Origin: Clostridiales bacterium
GTDB lineage: Bacteria; Bacillota; Clostridia; Oscillospirales; Ruminococcaceae
DNA length: 31,808 bases
Assembly (NCBI GenBank): GCA_003150405.1
Contig: QAMM01000004.1
Span: forward strand, 1 to 31,808
Reading direction: 5' to 3'
Below are positions 22,739-31,772 of the stretch, piece by piece. The translations under genes and the position numbers were made by a program. How positions within the stretch are numbered: position 1 is the first letter of the stretch; each line of letters starts with the position of its first letter. The notes under the pieces were generated by a model that searched no databases, was not told the origin of the DNA, and saw only the letters and a list, made by a program, of their open reading frames with translations.

Positions 22739-24415
22739 ATGAAGTATTCAGGTTCACAAATCATTGTAGAGTGTCTGCTGGAACAGGGTGTCGATACGAT
22801 ATTCGGCTACCCGGGCGGAGCTGTGCTCAACATATATGACATGCTGTACCAGTACAGCGGCCGGATACGGCACATTATTACGGCACATGAGCAGGGAGCC
22901 GCTCATGCTGCCGATGGATATGCGCGTTCCACAGGAAAAACCGGGGTGGTGCTTGCAACTTCCGGCCCCGGGGCGACCAACCTGGTAACGGGAATTGCCA
23001 CCGCCTATATGGACTCTGTCCCGATGGTTGCCATTACCGGCAACGTCTCCTGCAATCTGCTGGGGCTGGATAGCTTCCAGGAAGTCGATATCACCGGCAT
23101 CACCATGCCGGTCACCAAACACAATTATATTGTCAAGGACGTCACTAAGCTGGCGGATACTATCCGCAGTGCCTTCCGCATTGCAAACAGCGGGCGCAAG
23201 GGGCCGGTGCTGATTGACATTCCAAAAGATATTACCGCTGCGGTAACGGAATTTGAACCCCAAAAGCCCGCGTCGCCGACGCCGCCTAAAATAACCTTTT
23301 CGGAGCAGGAGCTAGACAGGGTTGTTGAGTTGATTTGTGAAAGCGAGCGCCCCATGCTTTATTCTGGCGGCGGAGTCATTTCTGCAAACGCTTCGGGGGA
23401 GCTTGCGCAATTCGCCGAACTGTGCGATGCGCCGGTTTCCTGCTCGTTAATGGGCCTTGGCGGTTTTGACGGCAGCCACATCCGTTACACCGGGATGCTC
23501 GGCATGCACGGCACCGTGACCTCGTCCAAAGCCATTACCGCCTGCGACCTTTTTGTTGGCGTCGGCACCCGGTTCAGCGACCGTGTCATTTGTGACATTC
23601 AGTCGTTCGCGCCGCATGCCAAAATCGTACATATTGACATTGACCCGGCAGAGGTCGGCAAAAACATTGCGGTGGAACATTCGGTGGTCGGCGACGTCAA
23701 AGAGGTTCTGAGTGCCCTTTGCGCGCGGCTGCCGAAACAGCATCGCATCGAATGGATGAACCAGATTGCAGGCTGGAAAACCGAACATCCTCTCAAACAG
23801 GTTTCTCCCAGCGGCGGTGTTACACCGGAACAGGTGATTAAAACTCTGGGCCGGCTGACCAACCATGACGCGATTCTTACCACCGAAGTCGGCCAGCACC
23901 AGATGTGGGCGGCACAGTTTTACGAATTCCGCCGTCCGCGCCAGTTTTGTTCCAGCGGCGGGCTTGGCACAATGGGGTATGGGCTTGGCGCGGCAATTGG
24001 CGCGCAGCTTGCGAACCCGGACAAACGGGTTGTCAACATTGCTGGCGACGGCAGCTTTCACATGAACTGCAACGAACTTGTAACCGCTTATAAATTCAAG
24101 GTTCCCATTGTGGAACTGCTCTTCAACAACAACGTGCTCGGCATGGTGCGCCAGTGGCAGCGGCTGTTTTATGGGAGCCGTTATTCCCAGACCACCCTTG
24201 ACCGCAATACGGATTATATGAAGCTCGCAGAGGCCTACCACATTAAGGGGATGCAAATTAAAACCCCCAAAGAGGTGGAACCGGTTCTCGCGGAGGCACT
24301 GGCCTATCCAGGCCCGGTGCTGGTGGAATGCCTCATCGACAAGGATATCAATGCCCTGCCAATGGTTCCCGCGGGCGGCAGCATTACCGAGCAGATTCTT
24401 GAGGTGGAACTTTAA
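22739..24415 (+). CDS. ilvB: Acetolactate synthase, large catalytic subunit
   Basis: Thiamine-diphosphate enzyme that makes 2-acetolactate from pyruvate (valine, leucine) or 2-aceto-2-hydroxybutyrate from pyruvate and 2-oxobutyrate (isoleucine). The 558-residue chain has the three-domain layout of AHAS: FGYPGGAVLNIYD near the start, catalytic Glu at about residue 51 in HEQGAAHAADGYAR, and the TPP/Mg motif GDGSFHMNCNEL late. Start 22739 is chosen for AAGGAAG and the family N-terminus; an in-frame ATG at 22700 is within a hairpin. First gene of a five-gene cluster. No ilvN regulatory subunit follows, which is unusual and suggests it lies elsewhere. Confidence 0.93.
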   Translation: MKYSGSQIIVECLLEQGVDTIFGYPGGAVLNIYDMLYQYSGRIRHIITAHEQGAAHAADGYARSTGKTGVVLATSGPGATNLVTGIATAYMDSVPMVAITGNVSCNLLGLDSFQEVDITGITMPVTKHNYIVKDVTKLADTIRSAFRIANSGRKGPVLIDIPKDITAAVTEFEPQKPASPTPPKITFSEQELDRVVELICESERPMLYSGGGVISANASGELAQFAELCDAPVSCSLMGLGGFDGSHIRYTGMLGMHGTVTSSKAITACDLFVGVGTRFSDRVICDIQSFAPHAKIVHIDIDPAEVGKNIAVEHSVVGDVKEVLSALCARLPKQHRIEWMNQIAGWKTEHPLKQVSPSGGVTPEQVIKTLGRLTNHDAILTTEVGQHQMWAAQFYEFRRPRQFCSSGGLGTMGYGLGAAIGAQLANPDKRVVNIAGDGSFHMNCNELVTAYKFKVPIVELLFNNNVLGMVRQWQRLFYGSRYSQTTLDRNTDYMKLAEAYHIKGMQIKTPKEVEPVLAEALAYPGPVLVECLIDKDINALPMVPAGGSITEQILEVEL

Positions 24416-24429
24416 TCCTGAGGATATGG

Positions 24430-26016
24430 GTGACAGCTATGAAAAAGGTATCGATTTTTGATTCCACTTTGCGTGACGGCGCGCAGGCGGAAAATATCAC
24501 CTTCACCGTCGAGGATAAATTAAACATTGTCAAAAGCCTGGATAAGCTGGGCATTGAGTATATTGAGGCCGGCAATCCCGGATCCAACCCAAAGGATTTG
24601 GAATTCTTCGCCCGGGTCAAAGAGCTTTTCCTGAACCACGCAAAGCTGGTGGCCTTTGGCTCCACCCGCCGGCGCGGTATCCAGGTGGAGGAGGACAAAA
24701 ATGTGCAGGCCCTCCTGACGGCGGATACCGAAGCCATTGCCATCTTCGGCAAAAGCTGGGACCTGCATGTTGCCGAAATCATCAAGACCACGCCGGAAGA
24801 AAATCTCCGTATGATTACCGACACCATCTCGTTTTTTGTATCCCGGGGCAAAACGGTTTTCTTTGACGCCGAGCATTTTTTTGACGGCTACAAGGCAAAT
24901 CCGGAATATGCGCTTCAAACCCTGTATGCGGCGGAACGTGCAGGCGCTACCTGTCTTGTCCTCTGCGATACCAACGGCGGTTGTTTCCCCGATGAGATCA
25001 GCGCTATTGTCGCGGATGTCGTCTCCAAGGTCAATGCGCCGGTGGGTATCCATTGCCATGATGACATTGGCTGTGCAGCGGCAAATTCCATTGCGGCGGT
25101 CAAAGCGGGGGCGGTGCAGGTGCAGGGCACCTACATTGGCTACGGCGAACGGTGCGGCAATGCAAATCTCTCTACCATCATCCCGAGCTTACAGTGCAAG
25201 CTGGGCTATGAGTGTCTACCAGAGGGCAAAATGGAGCGGCTAAGCAAAACGGCACGTTATATTGCCGATATTTCCAATATGATTCTCCCAAACACCATGC
25301 CGTATGTCGGCAAAAGCGCGTTCGCGCACAAGGGCGGCATGCATGTGGACGGGGTTACTAAAAACCCGCGTTCCTTTGAGCATATCCCGCCGGAGACGGT
25401 GGGCAACCGCCGTAATGTCCTGCTGAGCGAGGTATCCGGCAAGGCGGCGCTGCTCTCCAAGCTGGAGCTCATTGGCAGCGAGGTCTCCAAGGACTCGCCG
25501 GAGGCGAGTTCACTGGTGGAAATGGTCAAAGACCTGGAGTACAGCGGGTATCAGTTTGAGTCGGCCACCGCGAGCCTTGAACTGCTTGCTTTAAAGCACC
25601 TGCATAAATTCAAACCTTTTTTTGAGGTGACTGATTTTAAGGTTATTGGCGAACGCAGCGAAGAAGGCGCCCACAACCGCGATTATGCCATGATTAAGAT
25701 CAAGGTGGGCGAACGGTGTGAAATTACCGCAGATGAAGGTGATGGCCCGGTTCACGCGCTGGATATTGCGCTGCGCAAGGCGGTTGGAAAATTCTACCCT
25801 GCCATTGAGGGGGTTCGTCTCATTGACTACAAGGTGCGCGTAATTGAACCAAAGGACGCCACTGCCGCGCAGGTTCGTGTCTTTATTGAAACCACCGACG
25901 GCGAGAACACCTGGACAACGGTTTCGGTCTCGTCCGATGTGATCAACGCGAGTTTAAACGCTGTTGTCGATTCAGTGGAGTACAAATTGCTTATGGATTC
26001 AAAAAAATTAGTATAA
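24430..26016 (+). CDS. cimA: Citramalate synthase
   Basis: Condenses pyruvate with acetyl-CoA to (R)-citramalate, the first step of the threonine-independent isoleucine route. The 528-residue protein has an HMGL-like barrel with FDSTLRDGAQAE at the N-terminus and IHCHDDIGCAAANS mid-protein (metal-binding His-x-His), and a C-terminal LeuA-type dimerisation/regulatory domain (about 395-525) that normally carries feedback inhibition. The text AGNPGSNPKDLEFF separates it from LeuA and is characteristic of CimA. GTG 24430 is well spaced from GAGGA; ATG 24439 is the alternative. It follows ilvB by 14 bases. Confidence 0.9.
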   Translation: MTAMKKVSIFDSTLRDGAQAENITFTVEDKLNIVKSLDKLGIEYIEAGNPGSNPKDLEFFARVKELFLNHAKLVAFGSTRRRGIQVEEDKNVQALLTADTEAIAIFGKSWDLHVAEIIKTTPEENLRMITDTISFFVSRGKTVFFDAEHFFDGYKANPEYALQTLYAAERAGATCLVLCDTNGGCFPDEISAIVADVVSKVNAPVGIHCHDDIGCAAANSIAAVKAGAVQVQGTYIGYGERCGNANLSTIIPSLQCKLGYECLPEGKMERLSKTARYIADISNMILPNTMPYVGKSAFAHKGGMHVDGVTKNPRSFEHIPPETVGNRRNVLLSEVSGKAALLSKLELIGSEVSKDSPEASSLVEMVKDLEYSGYQFESATASLELLALKHLHKFKPFFEVTDFKVIGERSEEGAHNRDYAMIKIKVGERCEITADEGDGPVHALDIALRKAVGKFYPAIEGVRLIDYKVRVIEPKDATAAQVRVFIETTDGENTWTTVSVSSDVINASLNAVVDSVEYKLLMDSKKLV

Positions 26017-26033
26017 AAGGAGTGTAGTAAACA

Positions 26034-27296
26034 ATGGGGATGACAATGAGTCAGAAAATCCTGGCCTCCCACGCGGGGCTTGACAAGGTTGAGGCCGGGC
26101 AGCTCATCAACGCAAAGCTGGATATGGTGCTCGGCAACGACATCACCGCGCCGGTCGCCATCAACGAGTTCGAGAAAGCAGGGTTTGACCACGTGTTTGA
26201 CCAGAATAAGATTTCGCTGGTCATGGATCACTTTGTCCCGAACAAGGACATCAAAGCGGCGACCCAGTGCAAGCAGTGCCGCGACTTCGCGGACCGCATG
26301 GGTGTTGTCAACTACTTTGACGTCGGCGAGATGGGTATTGAGCATGCGCTGCTTCCGGAAAAAGGGCTGGTCTGCGCGGGCGAGCTCATCATCGGTGCGG
26401 ATTCTCACACCTGCACCTACGGCGCGCTCGGCGCTTTTTCCACCGGCGTCGGCTCCACCGATATGGCAGCCGGTATGGCGACGGGGGAATCCTGGTTCAA
26501 GGTCCCTTCTGCGATCCGCTTCAACCTCAAGGGCAAGCTGAACAAATGGGTGAGCGGCAAGGACGTGATTCTGCACATCATCGGCATGATCGGGGTGGAC
26601 GGCGCTCTTTACCAGTCGATGGAATTCGGCGGCGAAGGCCTGAAAAGCCTCACGATGGACGACCGCCTCTGCATGGCCAACATGGCCATTGAAGCGGGTG
26701 CGAAAAACGGCATTTTTGAGGTGGATGATGTCACCATCGCCTACATGAAGGACCGCGTTGACCGCCCATACAAAATTTATACCGCCGACCCGGACGCGGA
26801 ATACACCCGTGTCATCGACCTCGACCTTTCTCAGATCAAATCCACCGTTTCCTTCCCGCACCTGCCGGAGAACGCCAAATCCATCGACGAGGTGGGCGAC
26901 GTGAAAATCGACCAGGTGGTCATTGGCTCCTGCACCAACGGACGGATGTCAGATATGGAGACCGCGGCGGAAATCCTCAAGGGCAAAAAGATTGCCAAAC
27001 ACGTGCGCTGCATCATCATCCCGGCCACCCAGAAGATCTGGCTGGAATGCGTGAAACGCGGTTATATGGATATTTTTGTGGAAGCCGGCTGCGCTGTCTC
27101 TACCCCGACCTGTGGTCCCTGCCTCGGCGGGTACATGGGCATCCTCGCGGCGGGTGAGCGCGCTGTCGCCACCACCAACCGCAACTTTGTTGGCCGTATG
27201 GGTCATACCGAAAGCGAGGTTTATCTTGCGAGCCCGGCCATTGCCGCCGCTTCCGCCATCGCAGGCAAAATTGCCGACGTCAAAGACGTTTTATAA
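26034..27296 (+). CDS. leuC: 3-isopropylmalate/citramalate dehydratase, large subunit
   Basis: Iron-sulfur isomerase subunit that interconverts 2- and 3-isopropylmalate, or citramalate and methylmalate in the CimA route. The 420-residue protein belongs to the shorter HacA/archaeal-type LeuC group. Cluster ligands are in SCTNGR (about 301-306) and PTCGPCLGG (about 361-369). ATG 26034 follows AAGGAG by 11 bases; ATG 26046 is a possible alternative. It works with LeuD, encoded 17 bases downstream. Confidence 0.94.
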   Translation: MGMTMSQKILASHAGLDKVEAGQLINAKLDMVLGNDITAPVAINEFEKAGFDHVFDQNKISLVMDHFVPNKDIKAATQCKQCRDFADRMGVVNYFDVGEMGIEHALLPEKGLVCAGELIIGADSHTCTYGALGAFSTGVGSTDMAAGMATGESWFKVPSAIRFNLKGKLNKWVSGKDVILHIIGMIGVDGALYQSMEFGGEGLKSLTMDDRLCMANMAIEAGAKNGIFEVDDVTIAYMKDRVDRPYKIYTADPDAEYTRVIDLDLSQIKSTVSFPHLPENAKSIDEVGDVKIDQVVIGSCTNGRMSDMETAAEILKGKKIAKHVRCIIIPATQKIWLECVKRGYMDIFVEAGCAVSTPTCGPCLGGYMGILAAGERAVATTNRNFVGRMGHTESEVYLASPAIAAASAIAGKIADVKDVL

Positions 27297-27313
27297 CAAA
27301 GGGAGGATTACCA

Positions 27314-27796
27314 ATGAAAGCACATGGAACCGTTCATAAATACGGCGACAATATTGATACCGACGTCATCATCCCGGCGCGGTACCTCAACACCTCCGAC
27401 CACAAGGAGCTGGCCTCCCACTGTATGGAGGATATCGACAAAGACTTTATTCATAACGTTAAGCAGGGTGATATCATGGTCGGCCAGGCGAATTTCGGCT
27501 GCGGCTCCTCCCGTGAGCATGCTCCCATCGCCATTAAGGAGAGCGGTATTTCCTGCGTCATCGCCGCGACCTTTGCACGCATTTTCTACCGCAACGCCAT
27601 CAATATTGGCTTGGCAATCCTTGAGTGCCCCGAAGCGGCGGAAAAAATTCAGAACGGCGATGAAGTGGAGGTCGACTTTGACACCGGCGTCATCACCAAC
27701 GTCACCCGGAATGAGCAGTATCAGGCGCACCCGTTCCCGGAGTTTATCAAGAACATCATCAACAAAAACGGCCTGCTGAATTCACTGAAACAGTAA
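27314..27796 (+). CDS. leuD: 3-isopropylmalate/citramalate dehydratase, small subunit
   Basis: Swivel-domain subunit of the LeuCD isomerase, 160 residues, the short form that partners the HacA-type LeuC. Motifs: [16 protein letters not shown] at the N-terminus and [16 protein letters not shown] (about 60-75), which holds the substrate-contacting loop. ATG 27314 is preceded by GGGAGG. It lies between leuC and leuB with short gaps, so the three are cotranscribed. Confidence 0.95.
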   Translation: MKAHGTVHKYGDNIDTDVIIPARYLNTSDHKELASHCMEDIDKDFIHNVKQGDIMVGQANFGCGSSREHAPIAIKESGISCVIAATFARIFYRNAINIGLAILECPEAAEKIQNGDEVEVDFDTGVITNVTRNEQYQAHPFPEFIKNIINKNGLLNSLKQ

Positions 27797-27807
27797 GGGG
27801 TGGGTTT

Positions 27808-28878
27808 ATGGAAAAGAACATCACCGTCATCCGCGGCGACGGCATTGGCCCGGAAATCGTCGGCGAGGCTCTCAAGGTGTTGGACGCCGTCTGTGAAAAA
27901 CACGGCCACACCTTTCATTATACCGATATTTTGATGGGAGGCGTTTCGATTGACGCCACCGGGGTCCCCCTCACCGACGAGGCGCTGGAAACCGCCCGTA
28001 AGGCCGATGCGGTGCTGCTCGGCTCGGTCGGCGGCCCGAAATGGGATACCCTGCCCGGCCACCTCCGCCCGGAGGCGGGGCTGCTCGGCATCCGCAAAGG
28101 GCTGGGGCTGTTCGCGAATGTCCGCCCAGCGGTGCTTTACAATGAGCTGCGTTCGGCCTGCCCGCTGCGCGATGAAATCATCGGGGACGGTTTTGACTTT
28201 GTCGTCATGCGTGAACTGACCGGCGGCCTTTACTTTGGCGAGCGGGAACAGGGGGAAAAGGACGGCGTTCGGTTTGCCAAAGATACCCTTATTTACACTG
28301 AAGAGGAAATCCGGCGCATTGCTATCAAAGCCTTTGAGATTGCCCGGAAGCGCCGGAAACGCGTCACCAGCGTTGATAAAGCCAACGTACTCGATTCCTC
28401 CCGCCTCTGGCGCGCAGTCGTTCACGAGGTTGCCAAAGACTACTCGGATGTGGAGTGCGTGGATATGCTGGTCGACAATGCCGCTATGCAGTTGGTCAAG
28501 GATCCAAAGCAATTTGACGTGCTGCTGACCGAAAACATGTTTGGCGACATCCTCTCGGATGAGGCGAGCATGGTAACCGGTTCGATTGGAATGCTCGCTT
28601 CCGCCAGCCTCAATGAGACCAAGTTCGGCCTCTATGAGCCGAGCGGCGGCTCTGCGCCGGATATTGCAGGACAGAACAAAGCGAATCCGATTGCGACCAT
28701 CCTCTCGGCTGCCATGATGCTTCGTTTCTCTTTCGACATGGACAAAGAGGCGGATGAGGTTGAAGCCGCGGTCAAAACAGTGCTGCAGGCGGGACATCGC
28801 ACCGGCGACATTATGAGCGGCGGCTGCCATCTTGTCTCCTGCACCGAAATGGGCGATTTGATTGTTGCTGCGCTGTAA
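27808..28878 (+). CDS. leuB: 3-isopropylmalate dehydrogenase
   Basis: NAD-dependent decarboxylating dehydrogenase; in the citramalate route the same enzyme turns methylmalate into 2-oxobutyrate. 356 residues, with [12 protein letters not shown] at the N-terminus, [11 protein letters not shown], the substrate-binding arginine stretch [10 protein letters not shown], the Lys in [25 protein letters not shown], and [11 protein letters not shown] with metal-binding Asp residues. Length is typical. ATG 27808 follows AAGGGGTGGG. Last gene before a strong terminator. Confidence 0.96.
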   Translation: MEKNITVIRGDGIGPEIVGEALKVLDAVCEKHGHTFHYTDILMGGVSIDATGVPLTDEALETARKADAVLLGSVGGPKWDTLPGHLRPEAGLLGIRKGLGLFANVRPAVLYNELRSACPLRDEIIGDGFDFVVMRELTGGLYFGEREQGEKDGVRFAKDTLIYTEEEIRRIAIKAFEIARKRRKRVTSVDKANVLDSSRLWRAVVHEVAKDYSDVECVDMLVDNAAMQLVKDPKQFDVLLTENMFGDILSDEASMVTGSIGMLASASLNETKFGLYEPSGGSAPDIAGQNKANPIATILSAAMMLRFSFDMDKEADEVEAAVKTVLQAGHRTGDIMSGGCHLVSCTEMGDLIVAAL

Positions 28879-28904
28879 TGAGGCGCAAGTGCATTTGAAA
28901 TAGT

Positions 28905-28938
28905 AAAATCCCGTGGGGAGTATCCCACGGGATTTTTG
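28905..28938 (+). terminator. Terminator of the ilvB-leuB operon
   Basis: A 12-bp stem AAATCCCGTGGG/CCCACGGGATTT (28906-28917 with 28924-28935) ends in a T run. Confidence 0.88.
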
Positions 28939-28998
28939 TAATTTTATAACAACCGGTTTGTCCGCTTAGGCGAGCGGCCAAATGCACCTGTCAGCCGA

Positions 28999-29484
28999 TT
29001 AATCCTGCTTCAAGGTCAACGGCGCATAACTGGCGTGGATAAATACGGCAAGGTCGTTGGGGTTTAATTCAACTTGGGCTCCAATTTTTCCGCCGCTTAC
29101 ATAAATGGTTTCAAACTGCCGCGCTGTTTCATCGAGAACGGTGGGGTATTGCTTTTTCATCCCAATGGGGGAGCAGCCCCCACGAATGTATCCGGTCACG
29201 GCATTGATTTCGCTAACGTGGATCATCGCTACCGATTTTTCCCCAGCTGCTTTTGCCGCTTTTTTCAAATCCAGTTCTTCGGCGACCGGAACTTCAAATA
29301 CGTGATACCGGCCGGATGCCCCTTTGGTTACAAGGGTTTTAAAGACGCGCGCCGGGTCTTCGCCGAGTTTCTGTGCGGTAGAGACGCCGTCAATTAATCC
29401 ATCCTGATGCGGATAAAAGTGCGCTTGATATGGAATTTTCGCCTTGTCTAAAATCCGCATGACGTTGGTTTTCAGTTCTGCCAT
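28999..29484 (-). CDS. ybaK: YbaK/EbsC family aminoacyl-tRNA deacylase (Cys-tRNA(Pro) type)
   Basis: Predicted trans-editing enzyme that hydrolyses mischarged Cys-tRNA(Pro). The 161-residue protein has the YbaK fold: GVSTAQKLGEDPARVFKTLV early (with the conserved Lys), VPVAEELDLKKAAKAAGEK, and GYIRGGCSPIGMKKQYPT with the GGxSP(I/V)G motif of the active site. Length matches YbaK (about 159). Start ATG 29484 has AGGTG at a long spacing. It converges with the leu operon and stands alone. Confidence 0.9.
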   Translation of the reverse strand: MAELKTNVMRILDKAKIPYQAHFYPHQDGLIDGVSTAQKLGEDPARVFKTLVTKGASGRYHVFEVPVAEELDLKKAAKAAGEKSVAMIHVSEINAVTGYIRGGCSPIGMKKQYPTVLDETARQFETIYVSGGKIGAQVELNPNDLAVFIHASYAPLTLKQD

Positions 29485-29519
29485 AATTTGATAACACCTG
29501 CTTTGCTGTGAATGGTCTT

Positions 29520-29528
29520 ATTATAACA
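29520..29528 (-). promoter_or_regulatory. Extended -10 promoter of ybaK
   Basis: The minus strand reads TGTTATAAT, an extended -10 (TGnTATAAT), about 36 bases before the ybaK start. No good -35 is visible, as expected for this promoter type. Confidence 0.5.
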
Positions 29529-29664
29529 TTTTTTACTGGAATCGTACAGGGAAAAGGAGGAGTTGGTTTTTTGAAGATGCGTTAAAGACGGAGAGGCTGC
29601 CTGCTTCTCCATGCGGGAGTGTAAAAGCACTCCTTCAAAAGGGCAATGTTTTTGCGAAAAACAC

Positions 29665-29693
29665 TTGACAAGCCCAAATATGCTTGTTATAAT
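29665..29693 (+). promoter_or_regulatory. Promoter of tRNA-Leu
   Basis: TTGACA (29665-29670), 17 bases, TATAAT (29688-29693): full consensus, ending 13 bases before the tRNA. Confidence 0.9.
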
Positions 29694-29706
29694 AGAAAAG
29701 CTGAAT

Positions 29707-29790
29707 GCGAGTGTGCTGGAACTGGCAGACAGGCACGTTTGAGGGGCGTGTGTCTATGGCGTACGGGTTCAAGTCCCGTCACTCGCACCA
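29707..29790 (+). tRNA. tRNA-Leu (anticodon GAG), integration site of a mobile element
   Basis: Class II tRNA with acceptor GCGAGTG/CACTCGC, anticodon stem CACGT/GCGTG with loop TTGAGGG (anticodon GAG), a long variable arm, T-arm ACGGG/CCCGT with fully paired stem and an encoded CCA (29788-29790). An integrase gene lies downstream, so the 3' half is the likely attachment core. Confidence 0.93.
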
Positions 29791-29794
29791 ATGA

Positions 29795-29844
29795 AAAACC
29801 TTGTAAAAGCTCATGAATAGGGCGTTTACAAGGTTTTGTTTTTT
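29795..29844 (+). terminator. Terminator of tRNA-Leu
   Basis: A perfect 13-bp stem AAAACCTTGTAAA/TTTACAAGGTTTT (29795-29807 with 29825-29837) is followed by GTTTTTT, five bases after the tRNA. It lies on the element side of the tRNA, so the element may have brought it along. Confidence 0.8.
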
Positions 29845-29910
29845 GCCATTTTCCTGATTTGGTGTTTGTTTGGTGTTTATTGCATGAAAAAACGGATTTT
29901 TGCAAAGAGA

Positions 29911-29947
29911 AAAAGACGGGTGCTTTTGGTGGGCATCCGTCTTTTTT
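29911..29947. terminator. Bidirectional terminator behind the integrase gene
   Basis: A 9-bp stem GACGGGTGC/GCATCCGTC with one G-U pair (29915-29923 with 29933-29941) is bounded by T runs in both directions. It stops the integrase transcript on the minus strand and any readthrough from the tRNA on plus. Confidence 0.75.
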
Positions 29948-31127
29948 ATGCCTGTTTTTCCCGCCCGAACTGGATTTGATTGGCGATTGCTTCGCTTGCT
30001 CTGGCCTGCGCTTCTGCCATCGTATGGGCGTATATGTTCATCGTGGTGCTGGCCTGTGAATGACCGAGGGAAGCCGACACGGTTTTTATATCAATACCGC
30101 TGTTTATCATCAAAGAGGCATTGAGGTGCCGGAAAGCGTGCAGGCCAAGGAAGCGCATATCGTGAGCGGCGCAGAACCGTTTCAACCATTCATACGGTGT
30201 GTTCGGGTGCATTGGGTTGCCGTCCCACGCCGTAAAGAGCCGCCCGCATTCCTTCCACTTGTCGCCCAGCTTTTCCCGCTCTGCCGCCTGTTCTTCCCGG
30301 TGAATCCGCAGAAGGGTAAACACCGAATCGGGTAGCTTCAATGAGCGGGACGACATTTTTGTTTTTGGCGTATCGGTAAAAACGCCCTTGCCGGTTGTGT
30401 ATAGAGACGACCGCCGGACGTTTATAACATGGCTTTCAAAGTCAATGTCGCCCCATTCAAGGCCGAGCAGTTCAGCCCGCCGGAATCCGCCGTAAATGGC
30501 GAGCACAATGAAGGTGCGGTATTTTATGGGCGCATCCTCCAAAAGCTCCAAAAGCCGCTGCGTTTCGCTTAACGAATAGCATTTGATTTCCTTTTCGTTC
30601 AGCTTTGGCAAGACCACCCGACGGCATGGATTTTCCGGTATCATGCCCATGAGGACGGCGTAATTGAGCACCGAAGAAATAAAGCTGAGATAATGGCGGA
30701 TTGTTTTGGGGCTCAGTTTGCTACCGTTTTTCTGGTTTATCCCGTTTTCTCCTAGGTTGTTAATAAACTCCTGTACCTGCCGGGGCTTTAAGCGGTCAAT
30801 GCGTATATGCCCGATTGCTGCGTATGTGCGCCCGGTGAGCTGCCGCCAACGGTCGCGGGTGCGTTCTTTCAGGTTGGTTTGTGCATATTCTTTGAACCAC
30901 TGTTCTGCGAAGTCCTCAAACTTTATAGCGCCGTCGCCTACCAGCCCGCTGCGGGCTTTTTCCTCAAACAAAACCGCCCGCCGTTGCAGTTCCCGCTCAA
31001 TCTGCTTTTTGGTCATGCCCGGCTCCGGCTTCCATGTCGTGGAGCGCCGCACCTGCTTCCCCTGCGCATTGTAGCCGCATGAAACCGTTATGCGGTAGGT
31101 GTCATTCCTCTTCGTTATCGTTGGCAT
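29946..31127 (-). CDS. Tyrosine recombinase (phage/ICE integrase)
   Basis: Catalyses site-specific integration and excision. The 393-residue protein has an N-terminal arm-binding part (about 1-60), a SAM-like core-binding domain (about 68-165) and the catalytic domain. The active-site set looks complete: R216 in GGFRRAE, a Lys near 255-257 in TPKTK, H330 and R333 in HAFRH, H356 in LGHSQ and nucleophile Y366 in NIYAHT. HAFRH replaces the more common HDLRH. ATG 31127 follows AAGGGTGA. It lies 12 bases downstream of the repressor gene and is probably cotranscribed with it. Confidence 0.94.
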   Translation of the reverse strand: MPTITKRNDTYRITVSCGYNAQGKQVRRSTTWKPEPGMTKKQIERELQRRAVLFEEKARSGLVGDGAIKFEDFAEQWFKEYAQTNLKERTRDRWRQLTGRTYAAIGHIRIDRLKPRQVQEFINNLGENGINQKNGSKLSPKTIRHYLSFISSVLNYAVLMGMIPENPCRRVVLPKLNEKEIKCYSLSETQRLLELLEDAPIKYRTFIVLAIYGGFRRAELLGLEWGDIDFESHVINVRRSSLYTTGKGVFTDTPKTKMSSRSLKLPDSVFTLLRIHREEQAAEREKLGDKWKECGRLFTAWDGNPMHPNTPYEWLKRFCAAHDMRFLGLHAFRHLNASLMINSGIDIKTVSASLGHSQASTTMNIYAHTMAEAQARASEAIANQIQFGREKQA

Positions 31128-31139
31128 GATGTGTCACCC

Positions 31140-31709
31140 TTAAAATGGCGTTTCGCCGTCGTAGAGTTCTTTGGGTGCTGAGGTTTTTTTTACTAAAAGA
31201 TAATATCTATCATTTGAATTGTATAGGCCATTTACCGCCGCATTATATAGGTCGTCAGATAAAACGCCATTCTTTTTAAGCGAAAACAGCGTATCAAGAT
31301 TTTTATAGAAATCGATAACCCCATTTTGTCCAAATTTTAAAAACAAGTTATTAAACCCGAATTTATCTTTTTCAATAGAACTGCTGCAAATATTGTTATC
31401 ACATAAAAACGCTATCATTTTCAAAATGTCGTTCGTCCAGATGCATTTGTTCCCTGCTTCATCTTCCCAAATAAGATTATTATAGTTAATCTCTTTAGGT
31501 TGAGCGGTTTCAGTTCCGCACAACCAATCTAAAGACACATTTGTCTTTTCGGCAATTTTCTGCGCTATGTCCAAATCGGGTACGCGGTTTCCTTTTTCGT
31601 ATGCCGAAATACTGGACGGGGTTAAGCCGACCAGTTCCGCAAATTCCTTTTGTGTCATCTTGTTTTCTATCCGAAGCTGCCGTAAACGCTCTCCAAAACG
31701 GTTTCCCAT
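31140..31709 (-). CDS. XRE-family repressor with unknown C-terminal domain
   Basis: Likely lysogeny or ICE repressor of 189 residues. The helix-turn-helix domain (about 5-62) reads LRQLRIENKMTQKEFAELVG and SISAYEKGNRVPDLD. The C-terminal two thirds (about 70-189; WEDEAGNKCIWTNDILKMIAFL...) is not a LexA/CI-type peptidase, as no Ser/Lys protease motif is seen, and I do not recognise it. ATG 31709 is preceded by AGGTGG. A promoter with TATAAT lies upstream at 31744. Confidence 0.88.
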   Translation of the reverse strand: MGNRFGERLRQLRIENKMTQKEFAELVGLTPSSISAYEKGNRVPDLDIAQKIAEKTNVSLDWLCGTETAQPKEINYNNLIWEDEAGNKCIWTNDILKMIAFLCDNNICSSSIEKDKFGFNNLFLKFGQNGVIDFYKNLDTLFSLKKNGVLSDDLYNAAVNGLYNSNDRYYLLVKKTSAPKELYDGETPF

Positions 31710-31743
31710 ACAAAAACCACCTTTTATACTTTATGTTGTTCTT

Positions 31744-31772
31744 ATTATAAAACAGTGATATTTTTTTTGCAA
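31744..31772 (-). promoter_or_regulatory. Promoter of the repressor-integrase transcript
   Basis: On the minus strand TTGCAA (31772-31767), 17 bases with an A run, TATAAT (31749-31744). The divergent genes of the element would lie past the window end. Confidence 0.75.

Noticed and set aside
25827..26861. 344-codon minus-strand frame across cimA and leuC
   Set aside because: It spans two well-supported genes on the other strand and resembles no protein family.
27721..28830. 369-codon minus-strand frame across leuB
   Set aside because: Antisense shadow of an intact leuB caused by GC-rich third positions.
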